The position numbers and the translations under genes are program-made. Below, in pieces: positions 55,588-63,781 of a stretch of 64,000 nucleotides of DNA. The stretch's first letter is position 1. Each line of letters opens with the position of its first letter. The stretch lies in the NCBI GenBank assembly GCA_029202405.1, contig CP119312.1, positions 253,001-317,000 of the forward strand. Direction: 5' to 3'. This stretch comes from Candidatus Devosia phytovorans (GTDB taxonomy: Bacteria > Pseudomonadota > Alphaproteobacteria > Rhizobiales > Devosiaceae). The notes below the pieces were generated by a model that saw only the letters and a program-made list of their open reading frames with translations, was not told where the DNA came from and did no database searches.

Positions 55588-55744
55588 TTTTCATTCCTCC
55601 CTGCCTTCAACGATGAAGACGTGGGGCGGGATGCGTCAATGGTTAAATATCTCTTGTCCGGCAGATTTGAAGCACAGGGTAAATCGTGGGCGCTCAGTAC
55701 TTGAGGCCAAGCAGATGTCGAGCCGGTGTCTGCTTGAAGCTCGC

Positions 55745-55771
55745 AAAAAGAAAACCCCGCTTGCGCGGGGG
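55745..55771 (-). terminator. Terminator downstream of eipA
   Basis: On the minus strand CCCCGC-GCAA-GCGGGG is followed by TTTTCTTTTT. It lies about 50 bp after the eipA stop. Confidence 0.9.
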
Positions 55772-55818
55772 AAGTCTTGGAGGTCAGGCAGGAAGCGGGA
55801 ATAGCAATTGGCCAATGA

Positions 55819-56388
55819 TCAGAAGGGGTTCCAGGTCGGCTCATTGGTGAAGTTGAGGTAGCCGATATTGACGCCAAGGCGGGCGCCGACGCCCGAGCGG
55901 ATCGGCACCATGATGACATCACCGCGCTTGATCACGGTCATGCCGAAGCCACCCAGGACATAGGCCGAGCCGTCAACGCCGGCATAGCGGCCGAGCACGT
56001 CCTGTATCTGGGTGAGGTTATAGACCAGCATCATGGACTTGGAGCCATCGCCACCGACGTCGAAACCGATGGAGGGGCCCTGCCAGAAGACGTTGAACTG
56101 ACCGGCGTTGCGGGTGTGCAGCACGCCTTCGCCATAGCGGACGCCGGCAAATAGCGCGCCACCGGCATCTTCGCCGAGGATATAGCCATTGGGCAAGCCG
56201 AACTGGCTGACGGCGCGTTCGACCACTGAGGCGAGGCCCTGCGACGTCGAGCCGAAGAAGGCGCGGCCATTTTCGACCAGGTCCTCACCCGAATAGGTAT
56301 CGCCGAGCGAACCCTGGGCATAGGCAGCCGGAACGGGTGACGCGAGGGCGGCCACGAGAGCGAACAGAAGGGCGAAGCGCTTGAACAT
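55819..56388 (-). CDS. eipA: EipA/DUF1134 periplasmic envelope protein
   Basis: 189 residues with a signal peptide (MFKRFALLFALVAALASPVPAAYAQ). The DUF1134 fold is recognisable from YILGEDAGGALFAGVRYGEG, FWQGPSIGFDVGGDGSK and VYNLTQIQDVLGRYAGVDGSAY. In Brucella EipA is a periplasmic envelope-integrity protein whose loss sensitises cells to envelope stress. Divergent from the YHS protein gene. Confidence 0.92.
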   Translation of the reverse strand: MFKRFALLFALVAALASPVPAAYAQGSLGDTYSGEDLVENGRAFFGSTSQGLASVVERAVSQFGLPNGYILGEDAGGALFAGVRYGEGVLHTRNAGQFNVFWQGPSIGFDVGGDGSKSMMLVYNLTQIQDVLGRYAGVDGSAYVLGGFGMTVIKRGDVIMVPIRSGVGARLGVNIGYLNFTNEPTWNPF

Positions 56389-56494
56389 CTAAATCTCCCG
56401 AGCAGCACGCTGGCTGGCAGTACGAAACCGTTAAGGCTTCAAACGTACCTTTGTGGCGAACATTGGTTGCCAGCGCGCCAGATCACTTGGTTCG

Positions 56495-56995
56495 ATGATG
56501 AAGCAAACCTCTAAACAAATCTTAACCATGCTGGCCTTTGTTTTGCCGCTATTGAGCGTGGTTTGCGCCACGATCGTGCCGGCCCGGGCGCAGTCGGTGG
56601 TGACCTATTATGTCACCGACCCCCTGACCGGCATTGGCATCTATGGCTGGGATCCGGTCAGCTACTTCACGGAAACGGTGCCGCTGATGGGGCAGGGGCA
56701 ATACGAGTATATCTGGAAGAACGTGCCCTGGTATTTTGCCACGGCGGCCAATCGCGACATCTTCAAATCCGCTCCGGAAATCTATGCGCCGCAGTTCGGT
56801 GGCCATGGGGCAATGGGCGTGGCGCGGGGCTATGTGTCGGACAGCGATCCCAAGATTTTTGTGCTGTTCAAGCAGCGGCTCTACCTCTTTTATTCGGCCT
56901 CGACGCGCGAGGCCTTCCTGCTCGCGCCCGACGACGCGGCGAGCGAGGCGGAAGCGCGCTGGCCAGAATTGTCCAAGCATCTGTCCATAAACTAG
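56495..56995 (+). CDS. Secreted YHS-domain protein
   Basis: 166 residues from ATG 56495 (MMKQTSKQ; 56498 is equally possible). A signal peptide ends near VPARAQS. The YHS-like domain reads GIGIYGWDPVSYFTETVPLMG and later WYFATAANRDIFKSAPEIYAPQFGGHGAMG, a ~60-residue fold often found in metal-related proteins. Role unknown. Confidence 0.85.
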   Translation: MMKQTSKQILTMLAFVLPLLSVVCATIVPARAQSVVTYYVTDPLTGIGIYGWDPVSYFTETVPLMGQGQYEYIWKNVPWYFATAANRDIFKSAPEIYAPQFGGHGAMGVARGYVSDSDPKIFVLFKQRLYLFYSASTREAFLLAPDDAASEAEARWPELSKHLSIN

Positions 56996-57086
56996 GCCAA
57001 GCGCCTTTGTTGGGCCGGAAAACCTAGCCAGTTTCGCCGATCTCAATCTAATGTCGGCAAAACTGATTCTCATGGAGACTGCCCTG

Positions 57087-57779
57087 ATGGATATCATCGA
57101 GCTCAAGGCGACCGATCTTGCGGCCATGCTTTGCTCCAGGGTCTGCCACGACCTGATCAACCCCATCGGGGCGATCGGCAATGGTCTGGAAGTGCTGGGC
57201 GATCCCAACCAGGGCGACATGGCAGAAGGCGCGCGCGATCTGATCGCCAGTGCCGCCAGGCAGAGCCGGGCCAAGCTCGAATTCGCCCGCCTTGCCTATG
57301 GCGCGTCCTCGACCTCAGGCACGGATATCGACACGCGCGAATGCGAGCGCGTTGCCCGCATCCTGTTCGAGATCGAAAAGGCCGACCTCGAATGGCAGGT
57401 GCCGCTGATCCTTCTGCCCAAGCACAAGGCAAAGCTGTTCATGAACATGCTGCTGATCGCGGCGACCTCAGTGCCGCGCGGCGGCCAGGTCACGGCCAAG
57501 ATCGAGGGCGATGCTGGCAAGGAGCGCTTCGAGTTCACCTCCAAGAGCGATCCCGACAAGCGCCAGAAGACGCTGATCCCCGCCGGTTCGGCAGGCCTGC
57601 TGTCGGGCATGCCCGAAGAGGGCTCCGTCGATGCGCGGGGCATCCAGCCGTTCTATACGGGCCTGCTGGCCCGCATGACGGACATGGAGGTCGATATCGG
57701 CATCGAGAACGACATGTTCTACCTGACGGCAACACCCAAGGTTGCGGTCGAGGGCGCTCTGGAGCAGCCGACTGCCTGA
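57087..57779 (+). CDS. chpT: Histidine phosphotransferase ChpT
   Basis: 230 residues. LCSRVCHDLINPIGAIGNGLEVL holds the phosphorylated His (His21 from this start), and the rest is a degenerate kinase-like fold lacking an ATP site. ChpT relays phosphate from CckA to CtrA and CpdR in the alphaproteobacterial cell-cycle phosphorelay. I prefer ATG 57087 (GGAG 9 nt upstream); 57051 and 57072 are alternatives. ctrA lies 3.7 kb downstream in this window. Confidence 0.92.
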   Translation: MDIIELKATDLAAMLCSRVCHDLINPIGAIGNGLEVLGDPNQGDMAEGARDLIASAARQSRAKLEFARLAYGASSTSGTDIDTRECERVARILFEIEKADLEWQVPLILLPKHKAKLFMNMLLIAATSVPRGGQVTAKIEGDAGKERFEFTSKSDPDKRQKTLIPAGSAGLLSGMPEEGSVDARGIQPFYTGLLARMTDMEVDIGIENDMFYLTATPKVAVEGALEQPTA

Positions 57780-57875
57780 ATTGGTCCCTCGAAACGCTAG
57801 CAGTCCGCTAACCAATTCCTAGGATGTGCCACGCATAATCGGGGATAGTGTCAGCCTCTGCGGAGCCTTCCGGCC

Positions 57876-58247
57876 ATGAAGTCCTGTCTCATCGTCGATG
57901 ACTCGAGCGTGGTGCGCAAAGTGGCGCGCCGCATTCTCGAAGACATGGATTACATCGTCGACGAGGCCGAAGACGGCCAGGATGCCTTCGACAAGTGCCG
58001 GCAGGAAATGCCCGATGCCATCCTGCTCGATTGGAACATGCCGATCATGAGCGGGCTGGAATTTCTAAAGCTGCTGCGGGCTTACGTCGGTGGTGACAAG
58101 CCGCATATCGTCTATTGCACGGTCGAGAACGACATCGGTGCCATCGCCATGGCGCTCAAGGCCGGCGCCAGCGACTATATGATGAAGCCTTTCGATCGGC
58201 ACATTCTCGAATCCAAATTCGAGATGCGGGACCAGGCCGCCGCCTAA
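57876..58247 (+). CDS. Single-domain response regulator (CheY-like)
   Basis: 123 residues, receiver only. Acidic pair Asp8/Asp9, phosphoacceptor Asp52 (ILLDWNMP), Thr82 and Lys104 (MMKPFD) are all in place. No output domain, so it should act by protein contact. It follows chpT by 96 bp and could take phosphate from it, but neither the DivK nor the CpdR opening is present. Its TAA overlaps the TAG of the convergent sigma factor gene (CTAA). Confidence 0.9.
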   Translation: MKSCLIVDDSSVVRKVARRILEDMDYIVDEAEDGQDAFDKCRQEMPDAILLDWNMPIMSGLEFLKLLRAYVGGDKPHIVYCTVENDIGAIAMALKAGASDYMMKPFDRHILESKFEMRDQAAA

Positions 58248-59506
58248 GAGGTTTCTCCAGCTCTACCAAGCAGGTAGGCCTTCTCACGCTCATTGCGGGT
58301 CAGTGCGGCAGCCCGGTGGAATTCCAAGATCGCCTCGTCCTGCCGCCCGAGCTTGGCCAGCATGTCGCCGCGCACGCCATAGAGCAGGTGGTAGTTCTTC
58401 AGCGCCGGGCTATCCTTGATGATGTCGATCAGCAAGAGTGCCGCCGCAGGACCTTGCGCCATGGAAATGGCAACGGCGCGGTTGAGCTCGATGACCGGCG
58501 ACGGGGTCACCTGGGCCAAGGTTGCATAGAGGGCGGCGATACGGTCCCAGTCCGTCTGGTCGGGCTTGCGGGCGCGGGCATGGCAGGCGGCGATGGCGGC
58601 CTGCAGGGCGTAGGGCGAATTTTCGCCGTTCAGATCAATGGCTTTCTGGAGTGACGCGAGACCGCGGCGGATCAGCAACTGGTCCCAGCGTGAGCGATCC
58701 TGATCGAGCAGCAGAATGGGTTCGCCCTGGGGATCGGTGCGGGCGGCGGTGCGCGAGGCCTGGATTTCCATCAGTGCCACCAGGGCATGGACTTCGCTGT
58801 CATCGGGCGACAGCCGGGCCAGCACGCGGCCGAGCCGCATGGCTTCCTCGCAGAGCTGGGGGCGGATCAGGTCGTCGCCAGCGGTTGCGGAATAACCCTC
58901 GTTGAAGATGAGATAGAGCACCCCGAGCACGGATCCCAGGCGTTCGCTACGCTCCTCGCCGCGGGGGACCTCGAAAGGAATGCCGGCTTCGGCGATGGTT
59001 TTCTTGGCGCGGACAATACGTTGGCCGATGGTCGGCTCGGCCGCGAGGAAAGCGCGGGCGATCTCTTCGGTGGTGAGGCCACCCAGAAGCCGCAGGGTCA
59101 AGGCGACGCGGGATTCTGGCGGCAGGATGGGATGGCAGGAGGTGAAGATCAGCCGCAGCAGGTCGTCGCCGACATCATCATCCAGCGCCTCGATGATTTC
59201 GGCTTCATGGTCCGGCGCATCGTCCTCGATGATGCGGCCGACCTCTTCGAGTTTGGTGGCGGCCATCTTGCGATGGCGGAAATAATCGATGGCGCGGCGC
59301 TTGGCGGTTTGCATCAACCAGGCGCCGGGATTGGTGGGGACGCCGGTTTCGGGCCATTTCCTGAGGGCGACGAGGAGGGCGTCCTGGGCGAGTTCTTCGG
59401 CCAGGGAAATGTCGCGCATCATGCGGGTCAGGCTCGCAATCAGCCTTGGCTGCTCGATTTTCCAGACCGTGGTGATGGCGCGGTGGGTTTCGGAATCCTG
59501 GCTCAT
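58244..59506 (-). CDS. ECF42-like sigma factor with C-terminal TPR-like extension
   Basis: 420 residues from ATG 59506 (MSQDSETHRA); ATG 59527 gives seven more. Sigma-70 region 2 (EELAQDALLVALRKWPE; AWLMQTAKRRAIDYFRHRK) and region 4 (RVALTLRLLGGLTTEEIARAFL) are followed by a ~220-residue helical tail with GVLYLIFNEGYSA and TPR-like repeats, typical of ECF42. These sigmas are usually paired with a YCII/DGPF-type gene, which is absent here; no anti-sigma is visible. Confidence 0.9.
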   Translation of the reverse strand: MSQDSETHRAITTVWKIEQPRLIASLTRMMRDISLAEELAQDALLVALRKWPETGVPTNPGAWLMQTAKRRAIDYFRHRKMAATKLEEVGRIIEDDAPDHEAEIIEALDDDVGDDLLRLIFTSCHPILPPESRVALTLRLLGGLTTEEIARAFLAAEPTIGQRIVRAKKTIAEAGIPFEVPRGEERSERLGSVLGVLYLIFNEGYSATAGDDLIRPQLCEEAMRLGRVLARLSPDDSEVHALVALMEIQASRTAARTDPQGEPILLLDQDRSRWDQLLIRRGLASLQKAIDLNGENSPYALQAAIAACHARARKPDQTDWDRIAALYATLAQVTPSPVIELNRAVAISMAQGPAAALLLIDIIKDSPALKNYHLLYGVRGDMLAKLGRQDEAILEFHRAAALTRNEREKAYLLGRAGETS

Positions 59507-59574
59507 GACGGGGGATGAAAGCAGCATCTTCCGTCATGAGCAATGACCAGCATGCTGGACGACTTCTCGCGCGG

Positions 59575-60438
59575 TTACTCGAACATGCCCCTGGGTGTCT
59601 CGCCCGCGAGAAAGGGGGTGATGAAGCCCATCAGCAGATCAGTCTGGTCGATGACCGCCGTATGGGAGGTCGCCGGGAGGATGGCGAGGCGCGCGGTGCC
59701 GAGGGGCTTGCCCATGTCGCCCGGGCCGCCGCCGCCGAGCAGGTGGAACATGTCAACCAGATGCTCCAGCGTCACCATGTCGGAGTCTCCGGCGATGACC
59801 AGGATCGGCATCTTCAATGCCTTGACCTCGTCACCCCAGGCCATGGGCTCGTGTTCGAGGGCAATCATGCGCTCGACAAAGGGGCGGAAGCCGTCGGGAT
59901 TGGGCGCCAATTCCTTCCAGGCGGTCTCCATGGGCGTGCCGACGAACATTTCCGGCGTCATGGTGGGGATCATTTCGAGGAATTCGGGCTGGGCGCCAGT
60001 CATGTCATAACTGACCGAGGCGGCGATCAGCTGGTCGACCTTCTCGGGGTGATCGATGGCCAGGCGAAGGCCGGCGGCGGCACCCATGGAATAGCCGAAG
60101 ACATCGGCCTTCTCGATGCCGAGCGCGTCCATGAAGGTGGCGACGTCGTCGGCGAGATTGGGATAGGTGACGGGGCGGTCGATGTCATTGGTGCGGCCGT
60201 GGCCCTGAAACTCGATGGCATAGACCTTATGGGTCTCGGCGAGGCGGGGAATGATCTCGCCCATGGTTGGGATGTTCATATAGGCGCCGTGCAGGACGAT
60301 CAGCGGATCGCCGGTGCCGGAGGTCTCGTAATACATCTGCATGCCGTTGACCTCGACGGTCTGGCCAACAGGGTCGCTTTGCGCAAACGCGGGTCCGGTC
60401 ATCAGAAAAGCTGCGGCGATGATGGCGGTACGGATCAT
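59575..60438 (-). CDS. Secreted alpha/beta hydrolase
   Basis: 287 residues; signal peptide MIRTAIIAAAFLMTGPAFAQ. Catalytic triad: nucleophile Ser in GYSMGAAAG, acid Asp in AGDSDMV, His in PATSHTAV; oxyanion HGAYMN. Predicted to be periplasmic or secreted. Substrate unknown. The gene ends 69 bp after the start of the ECF sigma gene, in the same direction. Confidence 0.9.
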   Translation of the reverse strand: MIRTAIIAAAFLMTGPAFAQSDPVGQTVEVNGMQMYYETSGTGDPLIVLHGAYMNIPTMGEIIPRLAETHKVYAIEFQGHGRTNDIDRPVTYPNLADDVATFMDALGIEKADVFGYSMGAAAGLRLAIDHPEKVDQLIAASVSYDMTGAQPEFLEMIPTMTPEMFVGTPMETAWKELAPNPDGFRPFVERMIALEHEPMAWGDEVKALKMPILVIAGDSDMVTLEHLVDMFHLLGGGGPGDMGKPLGTARLAILPATSHTAVIDQTDLLMGFITPFLAGETPRGMFE

Positions 60439-60700
60439 TGTCGTCTCCTCAATGCGCGACTCCCGTCCGCGCTTCTGGTGAGACGACGGATGGGGGCGCG
60501 TGGTTTCGACAGGGCGTGTTGTTTTTCAAGGTTGCCGCATCCTCGGTGTCACCCCGGCCTTGAGCCGGGGCCTATCCCGAGATTTATCAACGCGCCGCCA
60601 GATCGGGCCAGCTTGCGGCTGTGGCAAGATCTCGAGATGGGTCCCGGCTCAAGGCCGGGATGACATCGCGGGTGGGAATGATCTGGAGCAAAGGCACACA
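60439..60700. other. Intergenic stretch with a palindromic repeat
   Basis: No gene seen between the hydrolase start and ctrA terminator. It holds the inverted repeat described separately (60548-60664) and the hydrolase promoter region next to 60438. Confidence 0.6.
60548..60664. repeat. Dispersed palindromic repeat (CCGGCCTTGAGCCGG type)
   Basis: The left arm (60548-60583) reads GTCACCCCGGCCTTGAGCCG..., and the right arm (60629-60664) is nearly its reverse complement, ending ...CTCAAGGCCGGGATGAC. The spacer is 45 bp. Repeats of this type are common between genes in Hyphomicrobiales. It is distinct from the cloverleaf element at 51984. Confidence 0.8.
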
Positions 60701-60737
60701 GACGAAAAGCCCCGCGGGACTGGTGTCACGCGGGGCT
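60701..60737 (-). terminator. Terminator of ctrA
   Basis: On the minus strand AGCCCCGCG and CGCGGGGCT form a perfect 9-bp stem with a 12-nt loop, followed by TTTTCGTC. It lies about 27 bp after the ctrA stop. Confidence 0.88.
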
Positions 60738-60763
60738 CGGAAATTTTGGTGTTCGGTCGGGGC

Positions 60764-61471
60764 TTAGGCGACGTTCTCGTTGTAGCCTTCGTCGGCATCG
60801 GGTTCGCGCAGGACATAGCCGCGGCCCCAGACGGTTTCGATGTAGTTCTTGCCGCCGGTCGCAACGGAGAGCTTCTTGCGCAGCTTGCAGATGAACACGT
60901 CGATGATCTTGAGCTCGGGTTCGTCCATGCCACCATAGAGGTGGTTGAGGAACATTTCCTTGGTGAGCGTGGTCCCCTTGCGGAGGGAGAGCAGCTCGAG
61001 CATCTGGTATTCCTTGCCGGTGAGGTGCACCCGCTGGGTCTGCACTTCGACGGTCTTGGTGTCCAGGTTGACCGTGAGGTCGCCGGTCTGGATGACCGAC
61101 TGGGCATGGCCCTTGGACCGACGGACGATGGCGTGGATGCGGGCCACGAGCTCGTCCTTGTGGAAGGGCTTCGTCATGTAATCGTCGGCGCCAAAGCCGA
61201 GGCCACGGACCTTGTCCTCGATGCCGGCAAGGCCGGAAAGGATCAGGATCGGCGTCTGCACCTTGGCGACGCGCAGGGTGCGAAGCACCTCATAGCCGCT
61301 CATGTCGGGCAGATTCAGATCGAGTAGAATGATGTCGTAGTCGTAGAGCTTGCCGAGATCGACGCCTTCTTCACCGAGGTCGGTGGTGTAGACATTGAAG
61401 CTCTCGGACTTGAGCATCAGTTCGATGCTCTGCGCTGTCGCGCTGTCGTCCTCAATAAGGAGTACCCGCAT
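60764..61471 (-). CDS. ctrA: Cell-cycle master response regulator CtrA
   Basis: 235 residues: OmpR-type receiver (acidic pair Asp8/Asp9, phosphoacceptor Asp51 in LLDLNLP, MTKPF lysine) and a winged helix (LTGKEYQMLELLSLRKGTTLTKEMFLNHLYGG; YIETVWGRGYVL). Regulates replication and flagellar genes, usually through TTAA-N7-TTAA sites. The gene ends ENVA; CtrA is typically degraded by ClpXP through a hydrophobic C terminus such as AA or VA. Divergent from fliI. Confidence 0.97.
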   Translation of the reverse strand: MRVLLIEDDSATAQSIELMLKSESFNVYTTDLGEEGVDLGKLYDYDIILLDLNLPDMSGYEVLRTLRVAKVQTPILILSGLAGIEDKVRGLGFGADDYMTKPFHKDELVARIHAIVRRSKGHAQSVIQTGDLTVNLDTKTVEVQTQRVHLTGKEYQMLELLSLRKGTTLTKEMFLNHLYGGMDEPELKIIDVFICKLRKKLSVATGGKNYIETVWGRGYVLREPDADEGYNENVA

Positions 61472-61894
61472 TATATTCCCCTTGTCATTCGTTCCTGCTG
61501 GAACCGTGGACCCGAACTGTCCACGCCAACCCTACTGGATATGACTGAACCCTAAGCCCAAATAGTTAACAAAGTTTAATTCGGTTCGGCAATACGCAAA
61601 TGTCGTTAGGATGAATTAAGTTTAACTCGTTGAAATTTAAGGGTTAATTCTATCAATTTTTCTTAAGAAAATGGTTTAAGAAAGCCCTTCAACCGACTCT
61701 TTCGACTCGCGCAATTGTGGCAATGTCAGGGGGTTGGACGGGGAAAGGCGCAAAGCGGCAGACGGACCGGTCCAGCGCCTGAAATAGCGCCATTTGCTTA
61801 ACAATGGGTTACGTTGTGATTCGTCGAGACCTCCGAATCGAAACCGTCGGAAACCTTAATCAGGCTCTGATCAAGAAGGGACAATGCAGACGAC
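61472..61894. promoter_or_regulatory. ctrA/fliI divergent region with clustered TTAA sites
   Basis: A 422-bp AT-rich gap with no gene. Eight TTAA tetramers occur at 61567, 61577, 61617, 61623, 61638, 61645, 61664 and 61677. TTAA-N6-TTAA (61567-61580) is one base short of the CtrA box; TTAA-N7-TTAC (61798-61812) lies 83 bp before fliI. Autoregulation of ctrA and control of fliI by CtrA are plausible. I could not assign -35/-10 elements. Confidence 0.55.
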
Positions 61895-63223
61895 ATGAAG
61901 GCGCTGATCTCCGCTGTTGATGCCATTGACGACATCGAGGTGTTCGGCCGCGTCAAATCGGTGCAGGGCCTGCTTGTCGAAATTGTCGGCCCGGTGCGCG
62001 AATTGCGCGTTGGCGGTCGCGTGCTGATCGAGACCGTCAATGAGGAGCAACTGGCTGCGGAGATAATTGGTTTCAAGAACGGGCACGCTTTGTGTCTGCC
62101 CTTCGGCCAATTGAGCGGCGTGCGCATGGGCTGCAAGGCGGTGTTCCAGCGCAGCGATGGGGCGGTCTACCCATCGGAAGGCTGGCTGGGACGGGTGATC
62201 ACCGCCAATGGCGAGCCGATGGATGGCAAGGGGCCGCTGCCGCTGGGGGCAAAAGGCTTTCCGCTGCGGCAGGATCCGCTGCTGGCGCATGACCGCGTGC
62301 GCGTGGGCGATCCGCTCAATCTGGGCGTACGGTGCCTCAATACATTCACCACGCTCTGCGAAGGGCAGCGCATGGGGATCTTTGCCGGCTCGGGTGTCGG
62401 CAAGTCGGTGCTGATGTCGATGCTGGCGCGCAATACCGATGTCGACGTCTCGGTGATCGGACTGATCGGCGAGCGCGGCCGCGAGGTGCATGAATTCATC
62501 CAGGAATATCTGGGCGAGGAGGGCCTGAAGCGCGCCGTGGTGGTGGTGGCGACGTCGGACGAGGCGGCGCTGATGCGGCGGCAGGCGGCCTATATCTCGC
62601 TGTCGATCGCCGAATTCTTTCGCGACCAGGGGTTGCGGGTACTGTGCATGATGGACAGCCTGACGCGCTTTGCCATGGCGCAGCGCGAGATTGGCCTCGC
62701 CATTGGCGAGCCGCCGACGGCCAAGGGCTATCCGCCGACGGTTTTCACCGAATTGCCGCGCCTGTTGGAAAGAGCAGGTCCGGGCACACCCACAACAGGT
62801 TCCATTACCGGACTATTTACCGTTTTGGTGGAAGGTGATGATCACAACGAGCCCATTGCGGATGCCGTGCGCGGTATTCTTGATGGGCACATCGTGATGG
62901 AGCGCGGTATTGCCGAGCGGGGACGCTACCCTGCCGTCAACGTGCTCCGGTCCATCTCGCGCACCATGCCAGGGTGTGTTCCGGTCGACTTCCGCCCGGT
63001 CCTGCAAAAGGCGCGTGAGCTCATGTCCATCTATTCGGACATGGAGGAACTGATCCGGCTGGGGGCTTACCGGAAAGGGTCAGATCCGAAAGTGGACCGT
63101 GCGATCGCCATCAACCCGGCATTCGAGGCTTTTTTGGGCCAGAGCCGGGAAGAGACGACATCGATTGGCGAGGGCTATGACATGCTCAGGTCAATCATGG
63201 AGCAGGCGGGTGCGGCAGACTGA
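61895..63223 (+). CDS. fliI: Flagellum-specific ATPase FliI
   Basis: 442 residues. Walker A GSGVGKS (165-171), Walker B LCMMDSLTRFA and the P-loop neighbour GERGREVHEF identify the F1-like export ATPase. It drives export of flagellar subunits. The ctrA/fliI/fliJ arrangement is common in Hyphomicrobiales. Confidence 0.97.
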   Translation: MKALISAVDAIDDIEVFGRVKSVQGLLVEIVGPVRELRVGGRVLIETVNEEQLAAEIIGFKNGHALCLPFGQLSGVRMGCKAVFQRSDGAVYPSEGWLGRVITANGEPMDGKGPLPLGAKGFPLRQDPLLAHDRVRVGDPLNLGVRCLNTFTTLCEGQRMGIFAGSGVGKSVLMSMLARNTDVDVSVIGLIGERGREVHEFIQEYLGEEGLKRAVVVVATSDEAALMRRQAAYISLSIAEFFRDQGLRVLCMMDSLTRFAMAQREIGLAIGEPPTAKGYPPTVFTELPRLLERAGPGTPTTGSITGLFTVLVEGDDHNEPIADAVRGILDGHIVMERGIAERGRYPAVNVLRSISRTMPGCVPVDFRPVLQKARELMSIYSDMEELIRLGAYRKGSDPKVDRAIAINPAFEAFLGQSREETTSIGEGYDMLRSIMEQAGAAD

Positions 63224-63275
63224 TTGGGGGGCGAGTCATGTCCCGGACTGACTTGATGTGTAAGGAGTACAGGTC

Positions 63276-63689
63276 GTGAAATCGCGCAGCGAGAGCCTCA
63301 TTCGGCTCAAAAAGTTCCAGGTGGACGAAAAGCGCCGTCAGGTGGCCCAGATCGAAATGATGATCGCCGATTTCGAGCGCATGGCGTCCGAACTCGACCA
63401 GCAGATCGAGATCGAGCAGACCAAGACCGGCATTTCCGACGTGGCCCACTTTGCCTATTCGACCTTTGCCAAGGCAGCGCTGAGCCGCCGCGACAACCTG
63501 CTCAATTCAGCCAATGACATGAAGAGCAAACTCGAAGGCGCCCAGGATGCGCTGGCGGAAGCGCTCGAAGACCTCAAGAAGGTCGAGTTGCTGGACCAGC
63601 GCGAGCACCAGCGCGATGCGGCAGAACAGCTCAAGGTCGAGCAGGAACAATATGACGAGATCGGCCGCCTGCGCTTTTCGCGGCAGTAG
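63276..63689 (+). CDS. fliJ: Flagellar export chaperone FliJ
   Basis: 137 residues starting with GTG 63276 after a strong AAGGAG. Almost entirely helical coiled coil (LIRLKKFQVDEKRRQVAQIEMMIADFERMASELDQQIE), as FliJ, the export-ATPase stalk. It follows fliI by 52 bp. Confidence 0.9.
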   Translation: MKSRSESLIRLKKFQVDEKRRQVAQIEMMIADFERMASELDQQIEIEQTKTGISDVAHFAYSTFAKAALSRRDNLLNSANDMKSKLEGAQDALAEALEDLKKVELLDQREHQRDAAEQLKVEQEQYDEIGRLRFSRQ

Positions 63690-63710
63690 GATCGGATCGG
63701 CACGAATTTG

Positions 63711-63736
63711 AAAGGCCCGCGCGAGCGGGCCTTTTT
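63711..63736 (+). terminator. Rho-independent terminator after fliJ
   Basis: AAAGGCCCGC and GCGGGCCTTT pair perfectly over 10 bp with a GCGA tetraloop, then TT. It lies 21 bp past the fliJ stop. Confidence 0.92.
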
Positions 63737-63781
63737 CGCATTGGCGACGATTGCGTGTCCAAACAATAGAGGATCAGGCCG

